From the NCBI RefSeq assembly GCF_039523235.1, contig NZ_BAAAEX010000003.1: a stretch of 64,000 nucleotides of DNA. One strand, given 5' to 3'. The position numbers and the translations under genes are program-made. Shown in pieces: positions 24,626-33,239 of this stretch. The notes beneath the pieces are model-generated. The model worked only from the letters and a program-made list of their open reading frames with translations. It was not told where the DNA came from and ran no database searches. The DNA comes from Castellaniella ginsengisoli (GTDB lineage Bacteria > Pseudomonadota > Gammaproteobacteria > Burkholderiales > Burkholderiaceae_B). Position 1 is the first letter of the stretch. Each line of letters opens with the position of its first letter.

Positions 24626-25629
24626 GCAGGACAAACGCTTCTCCAATTCATGTGTTGGTGACAGGGGTGGGGGCCATCATCGGACAGGGCATTGTCCGCA
24701 GCCTGAGAGCCAGCGGCCATCCCGTCAAGGTCATCGGCCTGGATCGCAGCGCCCGGCCCCCAGGGCCTGACTGGTGTGATGTGTTCGTCCAAAAACCGAT
24801 CTGCGACGAGCGCTCCGATGGATATCGGGACTTCTGGCAGAATTTGATCAGGAAGGAAAGCATTGATCTCGTCTTGCCGGGGCTTGAGGTCGATATGCTG
24901 TTTCTGGATGGACAGCGGGAAATGTTTGAAAAAGAGCATGGTGCTTGCGTGCTGGCGCTCAATCACAGTGCCCTGATTGCATTGACCGGCGATAAGTGGC
25001 TGATGCACCTGTTCTTGGAAGACCATGGTCTGTCGGCCATCCCGACGATGATCGACGCAAGCTGGGATGACGCCCTGGCAACGCTGGGCGCGGCGCCGAT
25101 TTTGCTCAAGCCTCGCCAGGGCAATGGCTCGCGCGGGATCGTGCGCTTGCATGATCGGGAGGATTTTGCTTACTGGACTCGCAAGACCGCAGAACCGTGG
25201 ATGCTCCAGCGTATCGTGGGCAGCGAACACGAGGAATACACGGTGGGCTCGTTCGGCTTGGGTGATGGTCAGGCCGTGGCGCCGATCATCATGCGCCGGC
25301 GTCTGTCCGCAGCCGGCAATACGCAGCAGGCCGAGGTGGTCGACCATCCCCTGCTGCAGGCAAAAGTGGCTGCCTTCAATGCCTTGCTCAAACCGATAGG
25401 GCCGACGAACTACCAGTTCCGGGTGCACGATGGCGAGGCCTATCTGCTGGAGGTCAATCCGAGGTTTTCCAGCAGTAATTCCCTGCGCACCGGCTTTGGG
25501 TACAACGAGGCGCAAATGGCGTTGGAATACTTTGTGTTGAATCGCCTGCCACAGCCGCCTGAGATCCGTCATGGCATTGGCTGGCGCTATAGCGAGGATT
25601 ACATCGTTTATGATCGCGATCCTGTCTGA
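24622..25629 (+). CDS. ATP-grasp ligase
   Basis: About 335 residues. An N-terminal Rossmann-like pre-ATP-grasp part ('VTGVGAIIGQGIVRSL') is followed by the ATP-grasp fold: 'LTGDKWLMHLFLEDHGL', the ATP-binding 'PILLKPRQGNGSRGI', and the metal-binding 'YLLEVNPRFSSSNS' with the conserved Glu and Asn. It is of the carbamoyl-phosphate-synthase-like type that joins a carboxylate to an amine. In this cluster it could attach an amino acid or acyl group to the amino sugar. The start overlaps the SDR stop (ATGA). Confidence 0.83.
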   Translation: MSRTNASPIHVLVTGVGAIIGQGIVRSLRASGHPVKVIGLDRSARPPGPDWCDVFVQKPICDERSDGYRDFWQNLIRKESIDLVLPGLEVDMLFLDGQREMFEKEHGACVLALNHSALIALTGDKWLMHLFLEDHGLSAIPTMIDASWDDALATLGAAPILLKPRQGNGSRGIVRLHDREDFAYWTRKTAEPWMLQRIVGSEHEEYTVGSFGLGDGQAVAPIIMRRRLSAAGNTQQAEVVDHPLLQAKVAAFNALLKPIGPTNYQFRVHDGEAYLLEVNPRFSSSNSLRTGFGYNEAQMALEYFVLNRLPQPPEIRHGIGWRYSEDYIVYDRDPV

Positions 25630-26326
25630 TATTCATAGCAATTTGGCCGCTTTGCGCGCGGTGCTGGATGATGCCCGCACGCGTGGGTGCACGCGCATCC
25701 TGTCTCTGGGCGATGTGGTGGGGTACCACGCGCAGCCTGGGCCATGCATTGATCTGCTGGCGCAGCACGATGCAATCAATATTCTGGGCAATCACGATCA
25801 CTACCTGATCAGTGAAGAGAATTGTTCGCGCTCCAAGGTGGTGGCCAGCATCATTGATTATCAGAAACGCATCGTGACGCCGGCACAATTGACCTGGCTG
25901 CAGGGTTCCCTGCCCAGCTTGAGGGAATCCGGCTCTTTGTTCGTGCATGGCGGACCCGAGGACCCGCGGGATCAATATCTCTATGTCATTGATGACGACA
26001 CGGTGCCAGAGGATGTCGATCGGCTGTTCTCTGGGCATACGCATGTGCAGGCACTGATGCCGGTAGCGCAGGGGAAGTGGTATTGCAATCCGGGCTCGGT
26101 CGGGCAGCCCAGGGATGGCGACAGCCGGGCGGCTTATGCCATTTTCGATGGGGATCGGATTGAATTGAGGCGTGTTGCCTACAACATTGAAGAAACGGTC
26201 GAATCCATGAAAGAAGCAGGATTTGAACCCTTTCTATATGAGAATCTCTACCACGGCGCCCAGATCGGCGGGCGCATCGACAAGATAAAATACATTAACA
26301 GGAATAAGCGGCATGAATCCAATTGA
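25610..26326 (+). CDS. Calcineurin-like metallophosphoesterase (YfcE/MJ0936-type)
   Basis: About 238 residues with the full metal-binding set of the family: 'LSDIHSNLAAL' (D-x-H), 'LGDVVGYHAQPG' (GD), 'ILGNHDHYL' (GNHD), 'VHGGPEDPRD' and 'SGHTHVQ' (GHxH). The start at 25610 overlaps the ATP-grasp gene by 20 nt. Dimetal phosphatases of this type act on phosphodiesters or phosphomonoesters in the cytosol. It is unusual in a glycan cluster and may remove a phosphate from an activated intermediate. Confidence 0.85.
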   Translation: MIAILSDIHSNLAALRAVLDDARTRGCTRILSLGDVVGYHAQPGPCIDLLAQHDAINILGNHDHYLISEENCSRSKVVASIIDYQKRIVTPAQLTWLQGSLPSLRESGSLFVHGGPEDPRDQYLYVIDDDTVPEDVDRLFSGHTHVQALMPVAQGKWYCNPGSVGQPRDGDSRAAYAIFDGDRIELRRVAYNIEETVESMKEAGFEPFLYENLYHGAQIGGRIDKIKYINRNKRHESN

Positions 26327-27095
26327 ACAGTTCCAGGCAGAGGTCGAGCAAAACATCGCCCGGCTGGGGGCCGATACAAGCTTGAAGCAGGCATCCCTGG
26401 ACTGGATGCTGCAAACGGGGGCCGCTGGCGCCTATACCTATAATTTCAGCTGGATGGGACGCCCAATCATCCAGTATCCGCAAGACATGGTGGCCATGCA
26501 GGAGCTGATCTGGGCGATCAAGCCGGATCTGATCATCGAGACCGGGATCGCGCATGGCGGTTCCTTGATCATGAACGCCTCGCTGCTGGCATTGCTGGAT
26601 CTGTGCGAAGCTCAGGAACAGGGGCGCGTACTTGACCCGCGGAAACCAGCCCGTCAGGTACTGGGGATCGACATCGATATCCGGGCGCACAACCGCGAGG
26701 CGATCGAATCGCACCCGATGGCCGCGCGTATTCAGATGCTGCAAGGCTCAAGCGTGGATCCGGCGCTGGTGGCGCAGGTCAAGGACATTGCGTCCAAATA
26801 TCAACGTGTCCTGGTCAGTCTGGACAGCAATCATACCCATGAGCATGTACTTGCTGAACTGGAGGCGTATGCGCCGCTGGTCAGCGTAGGCAGCTATTGT
26901 GTCGTGTTCGATACGGTGGTGGAAGACATGCCGCCGGAATTGTGCGAGGGGCGCCCTTGGGGGCCAGGCAACAGCCCGTTGACGGCGGCTCGCGAGTATC
27001 TGGCGGGGCATCCCGAGTTCGAAGTAGACCGGAACATTGAGCACAAACTGCTGATTACCGTCGCAAGAGAAGGATTCCTGCGTCGGGTTGGGTGA
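26313..27095 (+). CDS. CmcI/rhamnosyl-O-methyltransferase-like protein
   Basis: A 260-residue member of the family that includes the cephalosporin hydroxylase subunit CmcI and mycobacterial rhamnosyl O-methyltransferase. Seen: 'PDLIIETGIAHGGSLI' (SAM motif), 'VLGIDIDIRAHNR', 'QGSSVDP', and 'SLDSNHTHEHVLAEL' with the metal-binding Asp/His set. In glycan loci such proteins usually O-methylate a deoxyhexose. It overlaps the phosphoesterase gene by 14 nt and is the last gene before a 113-bp AT-rich gap that precedes the large glycosyltransferase. Confidence 0.83.
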   Translation: MNPIEQFQAEVEQNIARLGADTSLKQASLDWMLQTGAAGAYTYNFSWMGRPIIQYPQDMVAMQELIWAIKPDLIIETGIAHGGSLIMNASLLALLDLCEAQEQGRVLDPRKPARQVLGIDIDIRAHNREAIESHPMAARIQMLQGSSVDPALVAQVKDIASKYQRVLVSLDSNHTHEHVLAELEAYAPLVSVGSYCVVFDTVVEDMPPELCEGRPWGPGNSPLTAAREYLAGHPEFEVDRNIEHKLLITVAREGFLRRVG

Positions 27096-27208
27096 TATTT
27101 ACCACAGCAGTTGAAGGTTTTGTTTAGACATGTAAGTCAGACAAAGATCATTTGAGTTTTTTGGCGGCATGATCGAGCTTTCATGGCTCATATGTTCAGA
27201 GATTGGTG

Positions 27209-30200
27209 ATGGTTAAAGAATCTATTGTTTTTCCAGAAATTCCCGTGACGGCTAGGTGTGCGATATTGATTCCTACGTTTAGATGGGGGGGGGAGGTTAA
27301 GTCGATTCTTGCGTCATTTTGTGGCGTCGCCAGGGAAGATGTTGTTGTTCTTGTCGCGGACAATAGCGAAAACCCCGAGAAGCATGAATTTCTTGCCAAG
27401 CTGAATGAAATAAATAAGTATATTATTTTTTATTCGCATAAAAAAAATATTGGGGCGACTGAGAATTTTTACTTTCTTTTCGAGTGGAGTAAATCGGTTG
27501 AGTTTACTGCCATCATGGCGGATGATGACTCCGTGTCTCCAACATATTATTTGGATGGTTACGATTTTTTAAAAAAATCGAATAATGCCTCTTGTGTTTC
27601 AGTTGGGACTTCATTTGTAGACTTTGGGGATCATCGTCTGCTGGATATAAGTCAGAACTCTATGGTCGGGGAAAGCCCGGTCGAAAGAATGAGCTTTTGG
27701 AACGGGCTTTCTGCTAGAGTCACTATGTATGATGTCAGCAGAAGAGACACCCTAGATAACGCCATCGATTATTTGAAGGCCACCCCGATCTTTGGCATGA
27801 CGTTGGCAGAGGATCTATTTGAGTTAAATAGATTGTCATATGGCAATTTTGTCAAAGAGTCTGGGCGTGGGTTTTTTGTGCACTATCCGCATTATGGTGC
27901 GCACACTGGCGATAGTCTCGATCGTTTTTATAAGTTGTTGTGTAAGGATGTTGGCCTTAGCCTGCCCATGATCAGATTCATGGGCGTAAGCACGGCGGTC
28001 CAGTGCGCGCTTTTCTTGCTCGGAAAATTTTCACCTATAGAAGATCTGCAGCAACGCTATCAAAGTGCGCAACATGTGTTCAAATTTCTATTTTTTAACG
28101 GCTTTCACCAAGAACTTCAGCAGGGTGGCTTGCTGCTGAATCTGAGAAAATGGCTCGCCGACGATCCTGCTTGCTTGAAAGGCCTGAATAAATATGCGGC
28201 GTCGAACATCGACGATCTGGTGTTTGATGCGAATTTCCTGAAGTGGTTCATTGATATCATCAAGGCCTTTGAGTCTCGCGCGAAGATTGGCGAAACATTA
28301 CTTTCCAGACGTTTCAGCAATTTTTGTGCGGATGTTCTGGATGTTGATGTGCAGCATGACGACAAAAAAGCCTCGGGTCGTGGCGGTGATAGGCTCTCGC
28401 AAGGCTTGGCCTGGCTGGACGAATTAAACGCAAAATTTCAGGATACCTTGCCGGACGACATAGGCCGGTGGAAAGGCGCTACTGTGTCCGCTGGCTCCGC
28501 GGGTCCTGGCGTAGTTCCACAACCCACTTGGTCGGTTGCTGACTGGTTCAAAGATCGCGCGCCATCAGCTGCCAGAATCCGGCTGCTGCAGTCCTTGGTG
28601 AATGCGCATCCGGATGTTGGCACTTTGGGTGCGGTTGTGGTTCTGCCCGACGAACCAGAGCCAGAGTCCCTATCCAGAACGCTGGCTAGTCTGTATGCCC
28701 AGAGCCAGCCTTTGCATAAAATTTGGCTGATCGGGAAGACGGCGCCAGCCACGCTGCCGGATGGCAATTTTGAGTATCTGCCCGCTGAATCACACTGGTC
28801 TCAGCCGCTTGCAGATCAGATCAGCCAAGCACAAGCGCCAGATTTCATCTGGATACTGTATCCTGGCGACCAATTGCTTCCCCATGCTGCTTTGTTATTC
28901 GGGGAATACCGCCTGCGCCATCCGGATCCATTGGTTTGGTACGCTGACGAGGCCATGCTCGAAGATGGCGTGCCGGGCAAACCCATGCTCAAGCCGGATT
29001 TCAACCTGGATCTTTTGCGCAGCTATCCCTACATGGGGCGAAATCTGATTCTCAGTACTGCCGCTGTTCAGGCAGTCGGGGGGCTGCAGGATGCTTATGG
29101 GCAATTGGCTGCTCAGGATCTTGCCTGGCGATTGGTGGAACAGGCCGGCCCCCAACTGGTGGGACATATCCCCGAAGTCGCTGTTTACACGGATCAACAG
29201 TTGTTTTCCTGGCTGGCAAATGCAGATGTCGCATCGCACGCGCGATCGGTGACGCAGGCTCACCTGGATCGGATTGGCAGTACAGCCACGATCCAAGCCA
29301 CCGGACGGGTGGGCGAATCCCGCCTGGAATATCCGATTTCGGGTGAACCCCTGGTATCCATCATCATCCCGACACGCGATCAACTGCCTGTGCTGCGGGC
29401 TTGCGTGGAAAGCCTGATGGAGAAAACCGCCTATACCCGCTATGAACTTTTGATTGTGGACAATGGCAGTCAGGACAAGGCTGCGGTTCAGTTTCTGCAG
29501 CAGTTGGAGGCGATGGGTCTGGAGCAGGTGCGCATCCTTCGATGGCCGCATCCTTTCAGCTTTTCAGCCATCAACAATTTCGCCGCTAAGCAGGCGCGCG
29601 GGGACGTCCTGCTATTTTTGAACAATGACACGGAAGTGATCGATCCGGAGTGGTTGGGCTTGATGTTGGGTCATGCCTTGCGCCCCGAGGTCGGTGCAGT
29701 CGGCGCACGCTTGGATTATCTGGATGGCCGCGTCCAGCACGCCGGCCTGGTACTGGGTATGGATAACAGCGTCGGGTTTGGGTTCCGAGGGGAATCAGAT
29801 CAGACTCAAGGCTATATGAATCGCCTGGTGACGACCCAGAACGTCGGGGCGGTCAGCGCTTCGTGCATGATGATGCGCAGGGATGTTTACCAGGAACTGG
29901 GCGGTTTCGATGAAACAGATTTTCCTGTCTTTTATGGTGATGCGGATTTGTGCCTGCGGGTGACGCAGGCAGGCTACCTGATTACCCAAGCGGCTGAAGT
30001 CCGGCTCAAGCATATGGGTGGAGCTACCCGCTTGCTGACCGAGCAATTCGGTCAGGATGCGTTGCCGAATCTGGAGCAGAGTGATCGCCTGTATGCGAAA
30101 TGGCTGCCAAAATTGGTTGATGACCCCTCCTACCATCCTGCTTTTGGACGTCTGTCCCCGGGTTTTAGTTTAAGTCGTGAGGCCAGTCGAATTCATCGGC

Positions 30201-31198
30201 CGCTGCCGGGGCGACCTCTACCAGTAGTGTTGGCGTCGCATGGCGACTGGCAGGGTTGTGGACACTACCGGATCATCCACCCTTTTCAGGCGCTGGAGTC
30301 CGAAGGGCGACTAGAAGGCGGGTTGAAAGACGGGAATTTTCATTTTACTGACGTGGCTGGATCTCAGCCAGATGTGGTGATATTGCAGGGTGCTTGGGGT
30401 AACCAGGGCATTTTGGATGAAATACGGCGGATTCAGGATGCTGTTGGGGCAAAAGTCTTGCTTGAATTCGATGACTATCTGCCCAATGTGCCTGTACGCA
30501 GCATACATCGACGCGCTATGCCAAAGGATTTGATTAAATTGATGCGTCGAGCAATTGAGCGGGTGGATTGGCTGGTGGTTTCCACGCCTGCACTGGCTGA
30601 AGAGTATTCTGCTTGGCACCCGGAGATCAGGGTGGCTTGTAACGGCTTGCCAAAAAACGTCTGGGGCAATCTTTCTGGGCAACGGCGTACCGGTAAAAAA
30701 CTGCGCCTAGGTTGGGCTGGTGGTAATAGCCATACCGGGGATTTGGCTGTAATACGCACCTTGATTAAAGATATGGAAGACGAGGTCGACTGGGTTTTCA
30801 TGGGCATGCAGCCAGAAGACATTCGTTGCGAATTTCACCCGGGAGTCGAAATTTCGAAATATCCCGCTGCATTGGCCGCACTGAATTTGGACCTGGCACT
30901 AGTGCCTTTGGAAATGAACCAATTCAATCGCAGTAAGAGTAATTTGCGTTTGTTGGAACTTGGTGCCTGCGGGGTACCAATCATATGTACCGATATCGAA
31001 CCGTATCGCTGCGATTTACCTGTAACGCGGGTGCGCAATCGCTATCAGGATTGGGAAAAAGCGGTCAGAGAGCATCTGGCAGAGCCCGAGGCCCTGGCAC
31101 GACAAGGCGACGCTCTACAAGCGGCGGTCCGCCAGTCCTGGATGTTGGAAGGCGCTTTCCTGGATCAATGGGTGGCGGCTTGGTTGCCGCGTCCGTAG
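27209..31198 (+). CDS. Giant multidomain glycosyltransferase (GT2-GT2-GT4-like), putative flagellin glycosyltransferase
   Basis: About 1329 residues. Domain 1 (about 14-250) is a GT2 unit: 'AILIPTFRWGG', 'NIGATENFYF', 'MADDDSVSP'. Residues 420-700 hold a degenerate GT2-like part ('WYADEAML'). Domain 3 (about 715-960) is a complete GT2: 'VSIIIPTRDQLP', 'LLIVDNGSQD', 'LFLNNDTEV', 'GDADLCLR'. The C-terminal ~330 residues ('GHYRIIHPFQAL', 'LEFDDYLPN', 'LRLGWAGGNSHTGD') are GT4/GT-B-like. The plan resembles the giant glycosyltransferases that lie beside fliC and glycosylate flagellin in pseudomonads. The first third (to about 28.4 kb) is strikingly AT-rich compared with the rest, and a 9-G tract lies at codons 26-29. 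ATG 27209 is chosen; TTG 27203 and GTG 27206 precede it. Confidence 0.85.
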   Translation: MVKESIVFPEIPVTARCAILIPTFRWGGEVKSILASFCGVAREDVVVLVADNSENPEKHEFLAKLNEINKYIIFYSHKKNIGATENFYFLFEWSKSVEFTAIMADDDSVSPTYYLDGYDFLKKSNNASCVSVGTSFVDFGDHRLLDISQNSMVGESPVERMSFWNGLSARVTMYDVSRRDTLDNAIDYLKATPIFGMTLAEDLFELNRLSYGNFVKESGRGFFVHYPHYGAHTGDSLDRFYKLLCKDVGLSLPMIRFMGVSTAVQCALFLLGKFSPIEDLQQRYQSAQHVFKFLFFNGFHQELQQGGLLLNLRKWLADDPACLKGLNKYAASNIDDLVFDANFLKWFIDIIKAFESRAKIGETLLSRRFSNFCADVLDVDVQHDDKKASGRGGDRLSQGLAWLDELNAKFQDTLPDDIGRWKGATVSAGSAGPGVVPQPTWSVADWFKDRAPSAARIRLLQSLVNAHPDVGTLGAVVVLPDEPEPESLSRTLASLYAQSQPLHKIWLIGKTAPATLPDGNFEYLPAESHWSQPLADQISQAQAPDFIWILYPGDQLLPHAALLFGEYRLRHPDPLVWYADEAMLEDGVPGKPMLKPDFNLDLLRSYPYMGRNLILSTAAVQAVGGLQDAYGQLAAQDLAWRLVEQAGPQLVGHIPEVAVYTDQQLFSWLANADVASHARSVTQAHLDRIGSTATIQATGRVGESRLEYPISGEPLVSIIIPTRDQLPVLRACVESLMEKTAYTRYELLIVDNGSQDKAAVQFLQQLEAMGLEQVRILRWPHPFSFSAINNFAAKQARGDVLLFLNNDTEVIDPEWLGLMLGHALRPEVGAVGARLDYLDGRVQHAGLVLGMDNSVGFGFRGESDQTQGYMNRLVTTQNVGAVSASCMMMRRDVYQELGGFDETDFPVFYGDADLCLRVTQAGYLITQAAEVRLKHMGGATRLLTEQFGQDALPNLEQSDRLYAKWLPKLVDDPSYHPAFGRLSPGFSLSREASRIHRPLPGRPLPVVLASHGDWQGCGHYRIIHPFQALESEGRLEGGLKDGNFHFTDVAGSQPDVVILQGAWGNQGILDEIRRIQDAVGAKVLLEFDDYLPNVPVRSIHRRAMPKDLIKLMRRAIERVDWLVVSTPALAEEYSAWHPEIRVACNGLPKNVWGNLSGQRRTGKKLRLGWAGGNSHTGDLAVIRTLIKDMEDEVDWVFMGMQPEDIRCEFHPGVEISKYPAALAALNLDLALVPLEMNQFNRSKSNLRLLELGACGVPIICTDIEPYRCDLPVTRVRNRYQDWEKAVREHLAEPEALARQGDALQAAVRQSWMLEGAFLDQWVAAWLPRP
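27285..27293 (+). repeat. Homopolymeric G9 tract in the glycosyltransferase coding region
   Basis: Nine consecutive G in codons 26-29 (W-G-G-E). Slippage by one base would frameshift the protein near its start. Nearby A8 (27440-27447) and T6A7 (27565-27577) tracts add further slippage sites. Confidence 0.7.
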
Positions 31199-31226
31199 CG
31201 TACCCTGGAAATTTTTGCTGACCTCC

Positions 31227-31253
31227 TAAAGTTCTCTGTCCTTGTACCGTTAA
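31227..31253 (+). promoter_or_regulatory. Sigma-28 (FliA) promoter of the first flagellin gene
   Basis: TAAA (31227-31230), 15 nt, ACCGTTAA (31246-31253), against consensus TAAA-N15-GCCGATAA; extended -35 is TAAAGTTC. The start codon is 81 nt downstream, giving a long leader with TTAGGAG as ribosome-binding site. Confidence 0.85.
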
Positions 31254-31333
31254 TGAGCCAGAACAGGAGGTCACTCGGTTTGTCATCCTGGGCAATACGG
31301 GCGGATCTCCGCCGAATCACTTAGGAGTCTTTC

Positions 31334-32052
31334 ATGGCTGTTATCAATACTAACTATCTTGCTCTGGTCTCCCAGAACAACCTGAACAAGTCCCAGTCCT
31401 CTCTGGGTACGGCTATCGAGCGCCTGTCTTCAGGCTTGCGCATCAACAGCGCGAAGGACGACGCCGCTGGCCAGGCCATCGCCAACCGCATGACCNAGAT
31501 GAAATCAAAGCGCGCCTTGATGAAATTGATCGTGTTGCCAACGGCGCGAAATTCAACGGCACTGATCTGCTGAAAGCCAGCGGCACTCTGACGATCCAAG
31601 TGGGTTCCAACACGACGTCGAATGACGTCATCGAGATTAAGACCTTCAACGCGACGGTGGCTTCTGGCGGCCTCTTGAGCGGTGCTGCTGCTGTTAGTGG
31701 CTTTACCGGTGCGGCGGATATCACTGTCACGGGTACGACCGGCGGGTCCGGCACCACTGGCAGCGCCGTTAGCAATGCACACAAGGTCATCAACACTGTC
31801 GACAAGATGCTGGAAAACGTCGACAAGGCTCGTAGCGAGCTGGGTGTGGTGCAGAACCGCCTGACCTCGACTGTTAACAACCTGAACAACACGATCACCA
31901 ACCTGTCGGCTTCGCGTTCGCGGATCGAAGACGCCGACTACGCGGTGGAAGTGTCCAACATGACGCGGGCTCAGATTCTGCAGCAAGCCGGTACCGCCGT
32001 GTTGGCCCAGGCCAACCAGGTCCCGCAAACCATGCTGTCCCTGCTGCGTTAA
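31334..32052 (+). CDS. fliC: Flagellin, first copy, interrupted by an assembly gap
   Basis: Residues 1-54 ('MAVINTNYLALVSQNNLN...' to 'NRMT') equal the start of the second copy. At 31496 a single N replaces sequence; the correct frame resumes at 31498 and runs to the stop at 32052 with the conserved C-terminal D1/D0 ('ADYAVEVSNMTRAQILQ'). By alignment with copy 2 about 173 nt (58 codons with the flanking base) are missing, and filling them would restore one 296-residue flagellin. So the apparent frameshift is a gap artefact and not a proven pseudogene. The central domain ('SGAAAVSGFTGAADITV') differs from copy 2. Confidence 0.85.
31496..31496. other. Assembly gap marked by one N
   Basis: The only ambiguous base in the window. 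It stands in the repeat-rich flagellin region, where short reads collapse; the flanking sequences align to copy 2 at 32409 and 32583. Confidence 0.9.
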
Positions 32053-32100
32053 TTCGCACAGCGGATCGGGGCGGTTTCGGCCGCCCCGGCATGTGGAAAA

Positions 32101-32126
32101 GCCACTGGCGCAAGTCGGTGGCTTTT
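32101..32126 (+). terminator. Rho-independent terminator of the first flagellin gene
   Basis: GCCAC(T)GG... pairs with ...GGTGGC followed by TTTTCT. A separate GC-rich hairpin (GGGGCGG-tttcgg-CCGCCCC, 32068-32087) lies just before it. Confidence 0.7.
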
Positions 32127-32140
32127 CTCTATGGTGGCCC

Positions 32141-32167
32141 TAAAGTTCTCTGTCCTTGTTCCGTTAA
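32141..32167 (+). promoter_or_regulatory. Sigma-28 promoter of the second flagellin gene
   Basis: TAAA (32141-32144), 15 nt, TCCGTTAA (32160-32167). It differs from the first copy by one base at the first -10 position (T for A; consensus G). Confidence 0.85.
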
Positions 32168-32247
32168 TGAGTCAGAACAGGAGGTCACTCGGTTTGTCAT
32201 CCTGGGCAATACGGGCGGATCTCCGCCGAATCACTTAGGAGTCTTTC

Positions 32248-33147
32248 ATGGCTGTTATCAATACTAACTATCTTGCTCTGGTCTCCCAGAACAACCTGAA
32301 CAAGTCCCAGTCCTCTCTGGGTACGGCTATCGAGCGCCTGTCTTCAGGCTTGCGCATCAACAGCGCGAAGGACGACGCCGCTGGCCAGGCCATCGCCAAC
32401 CGCATGACCGCCCAGATCAAGGGCATGACTCAGGCTGCCCGCAATGCCAACGACGGCATCTCGCTGGCCCAGACCGCCGAAGGCAACCTGAACGAAATCA
32501 ACAATAACCTGCAGCGTATTCGCGAACTGGCTGTCCAGGCGGCCAACGACGTCAATGGTACGACTGACCGTCAGTCAATCCAGGATGAAATTTCAGCGCG
32601 TCTACAGGAAATCGATCGTGTTGCCAACGGCGCGAAATTCAACGGCACTGATCTGCTGAAAGCCAGCGGCACCTTGACGATCCAAGTGGGTTCCAACACG
32701 ACGTCGAATGACGTCATCGAGATCAAGACCTTCAACGCGACGGTGGCTGCTGGTGGCCTCTTGAGCGGTGTGACTACTGGTGCGACTGGTGGTGGTTTTG
32801 ACACCTCTGGCGCTATTACAGTCACGGGTACGACCGGCGGGTCCGGCACCTCAGGCAGCGCCGTTAACAATGCACACAAGGTCATCAACACTGTCGACAA
32901 GATGCTGGAAAACGTCGACAAGGCTCGTAGCGAGCTGGGTGTGGTGCAGAACCGTCTGACCTCGACCGTCAACAACCTGAACAACACCATCACCAACCTG
33001 TCGGCTTCGCGTTCGCGCATCGAAGACGCCGACTACGCGGTGGAAGTGTCCAACATGACGCGGGCTCAGATTCTGCAGCAAGCCGGTACCGCCGTGTTGG
33101 CTCAGGCCAACCAGGTCCCGCAAACCATGCTGTCCCTGCTGCGTTAA
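32248..33147 (+). CDS. fliC: Flagellin, second copy
   Basis: A complete 299-residue flagellin, short compared with enterobacterial ones. N-terminal D0/D1 (about 1-150, with 'LSSGLRINSAKDDAAGQAI' and 'IQRIREL'-like 'LQRIRELAVQAANDV'), a small Gly/Thr/Ser-rich variable part (about 165-205, 'GVTTGATGGGFDTSGAIT'), and C-terminal D1/D0 ending 'QANQVPQTMLSLLR'. It is exported by the flagellar type III system and forms the filament. The exposed Ser/Thr-rich part is where O-glycans would be attached. TTAGGAG lies 7 nt before ATG. Confidence 0.96.
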   Translation: MAVINTNYLALVSQNNLNKSQSSLGTAIERLSSGLRINSAKDDAAGQAIANRMTAQIKGMTQAARNANDGISLAQTAEGNLNEINNNLQRIRELAVQAANDVNGTTDRQSIQDEISARLQEIDRVANGAKFNGTDLLKASGTLTIQVGSNTTSNDVIEIKTFNATVAAGGLLSGVTTGATGGGFDTSGAITVTGTTGGSGTSGSAVNNAHKVINTVDKMLENVDKARSELGVVQNRLTSTVNNLNNTITNLSASRSRIEDADYAVEVSNMTRAQILQQAGTAVLAQANQVPQTMLSLLR

Positions 33148-33193
33148 TTCGCACAGCGGATCGGGGCGGTTTCGGCCGCCCCGGCATGTGGAA

Positions 33194-33221
33194 GCCACTG
33201 GCGTAAGCCGGTGGCTTTTTT
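33194..33221 (+). terminator. Rho-independent terminator of the second flagellin gene
   Basis: GCCACTGGC-gtaa-GCCGGTGGC stem followed by TTTTTT. It lies 19 bp before the next glycosyltransferase start, which must therefore rely on readthrough or its own promoter. Confidence 0.8.
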
Positions 33222-33239
33222 ATTAGGTACGATAAGCCT

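Larger units (their letters stand above)
31226..33221 (+). repeat. Tandem duplication of promoter, flagellin gene and terminator
   Basis: The block from the sigma-28 promoter (31227) through the terminator (32126) recurs at 32141-33221. The 90-bp leader is identical apart from a few bases, the first 162 nt of both coding regions are identical, and the 3' 250 nt nearly so. The middle (variable domain) differs. The unit offset is 914 nt as assembled, about 1086 once the gap at 31496 is filled. Confidence 0.9.

Noticed and set aside
26313..27095. CmcI-like gene as evidence for beta-lactam biosynthesis
   Set aside because: No other cephamycin gene is present; the family also includes sugar O-methyltransferases, which fit the neighbours.
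15453..27095. Cluster as a standard O-antigen locus
   Set aside because: No wzx, wzy, wzm/wzt or WecA-type initiating transferase is seen, and the cluster is joined to flagellin genes. It is not excluded that the sugars also feed LPS.
31334..32052. First flagellin gene as a true frameshifted pseudogene
   Set aside because: The frame break coincides with the only N in the window and is explained by a missing stretch of about 173 nt.
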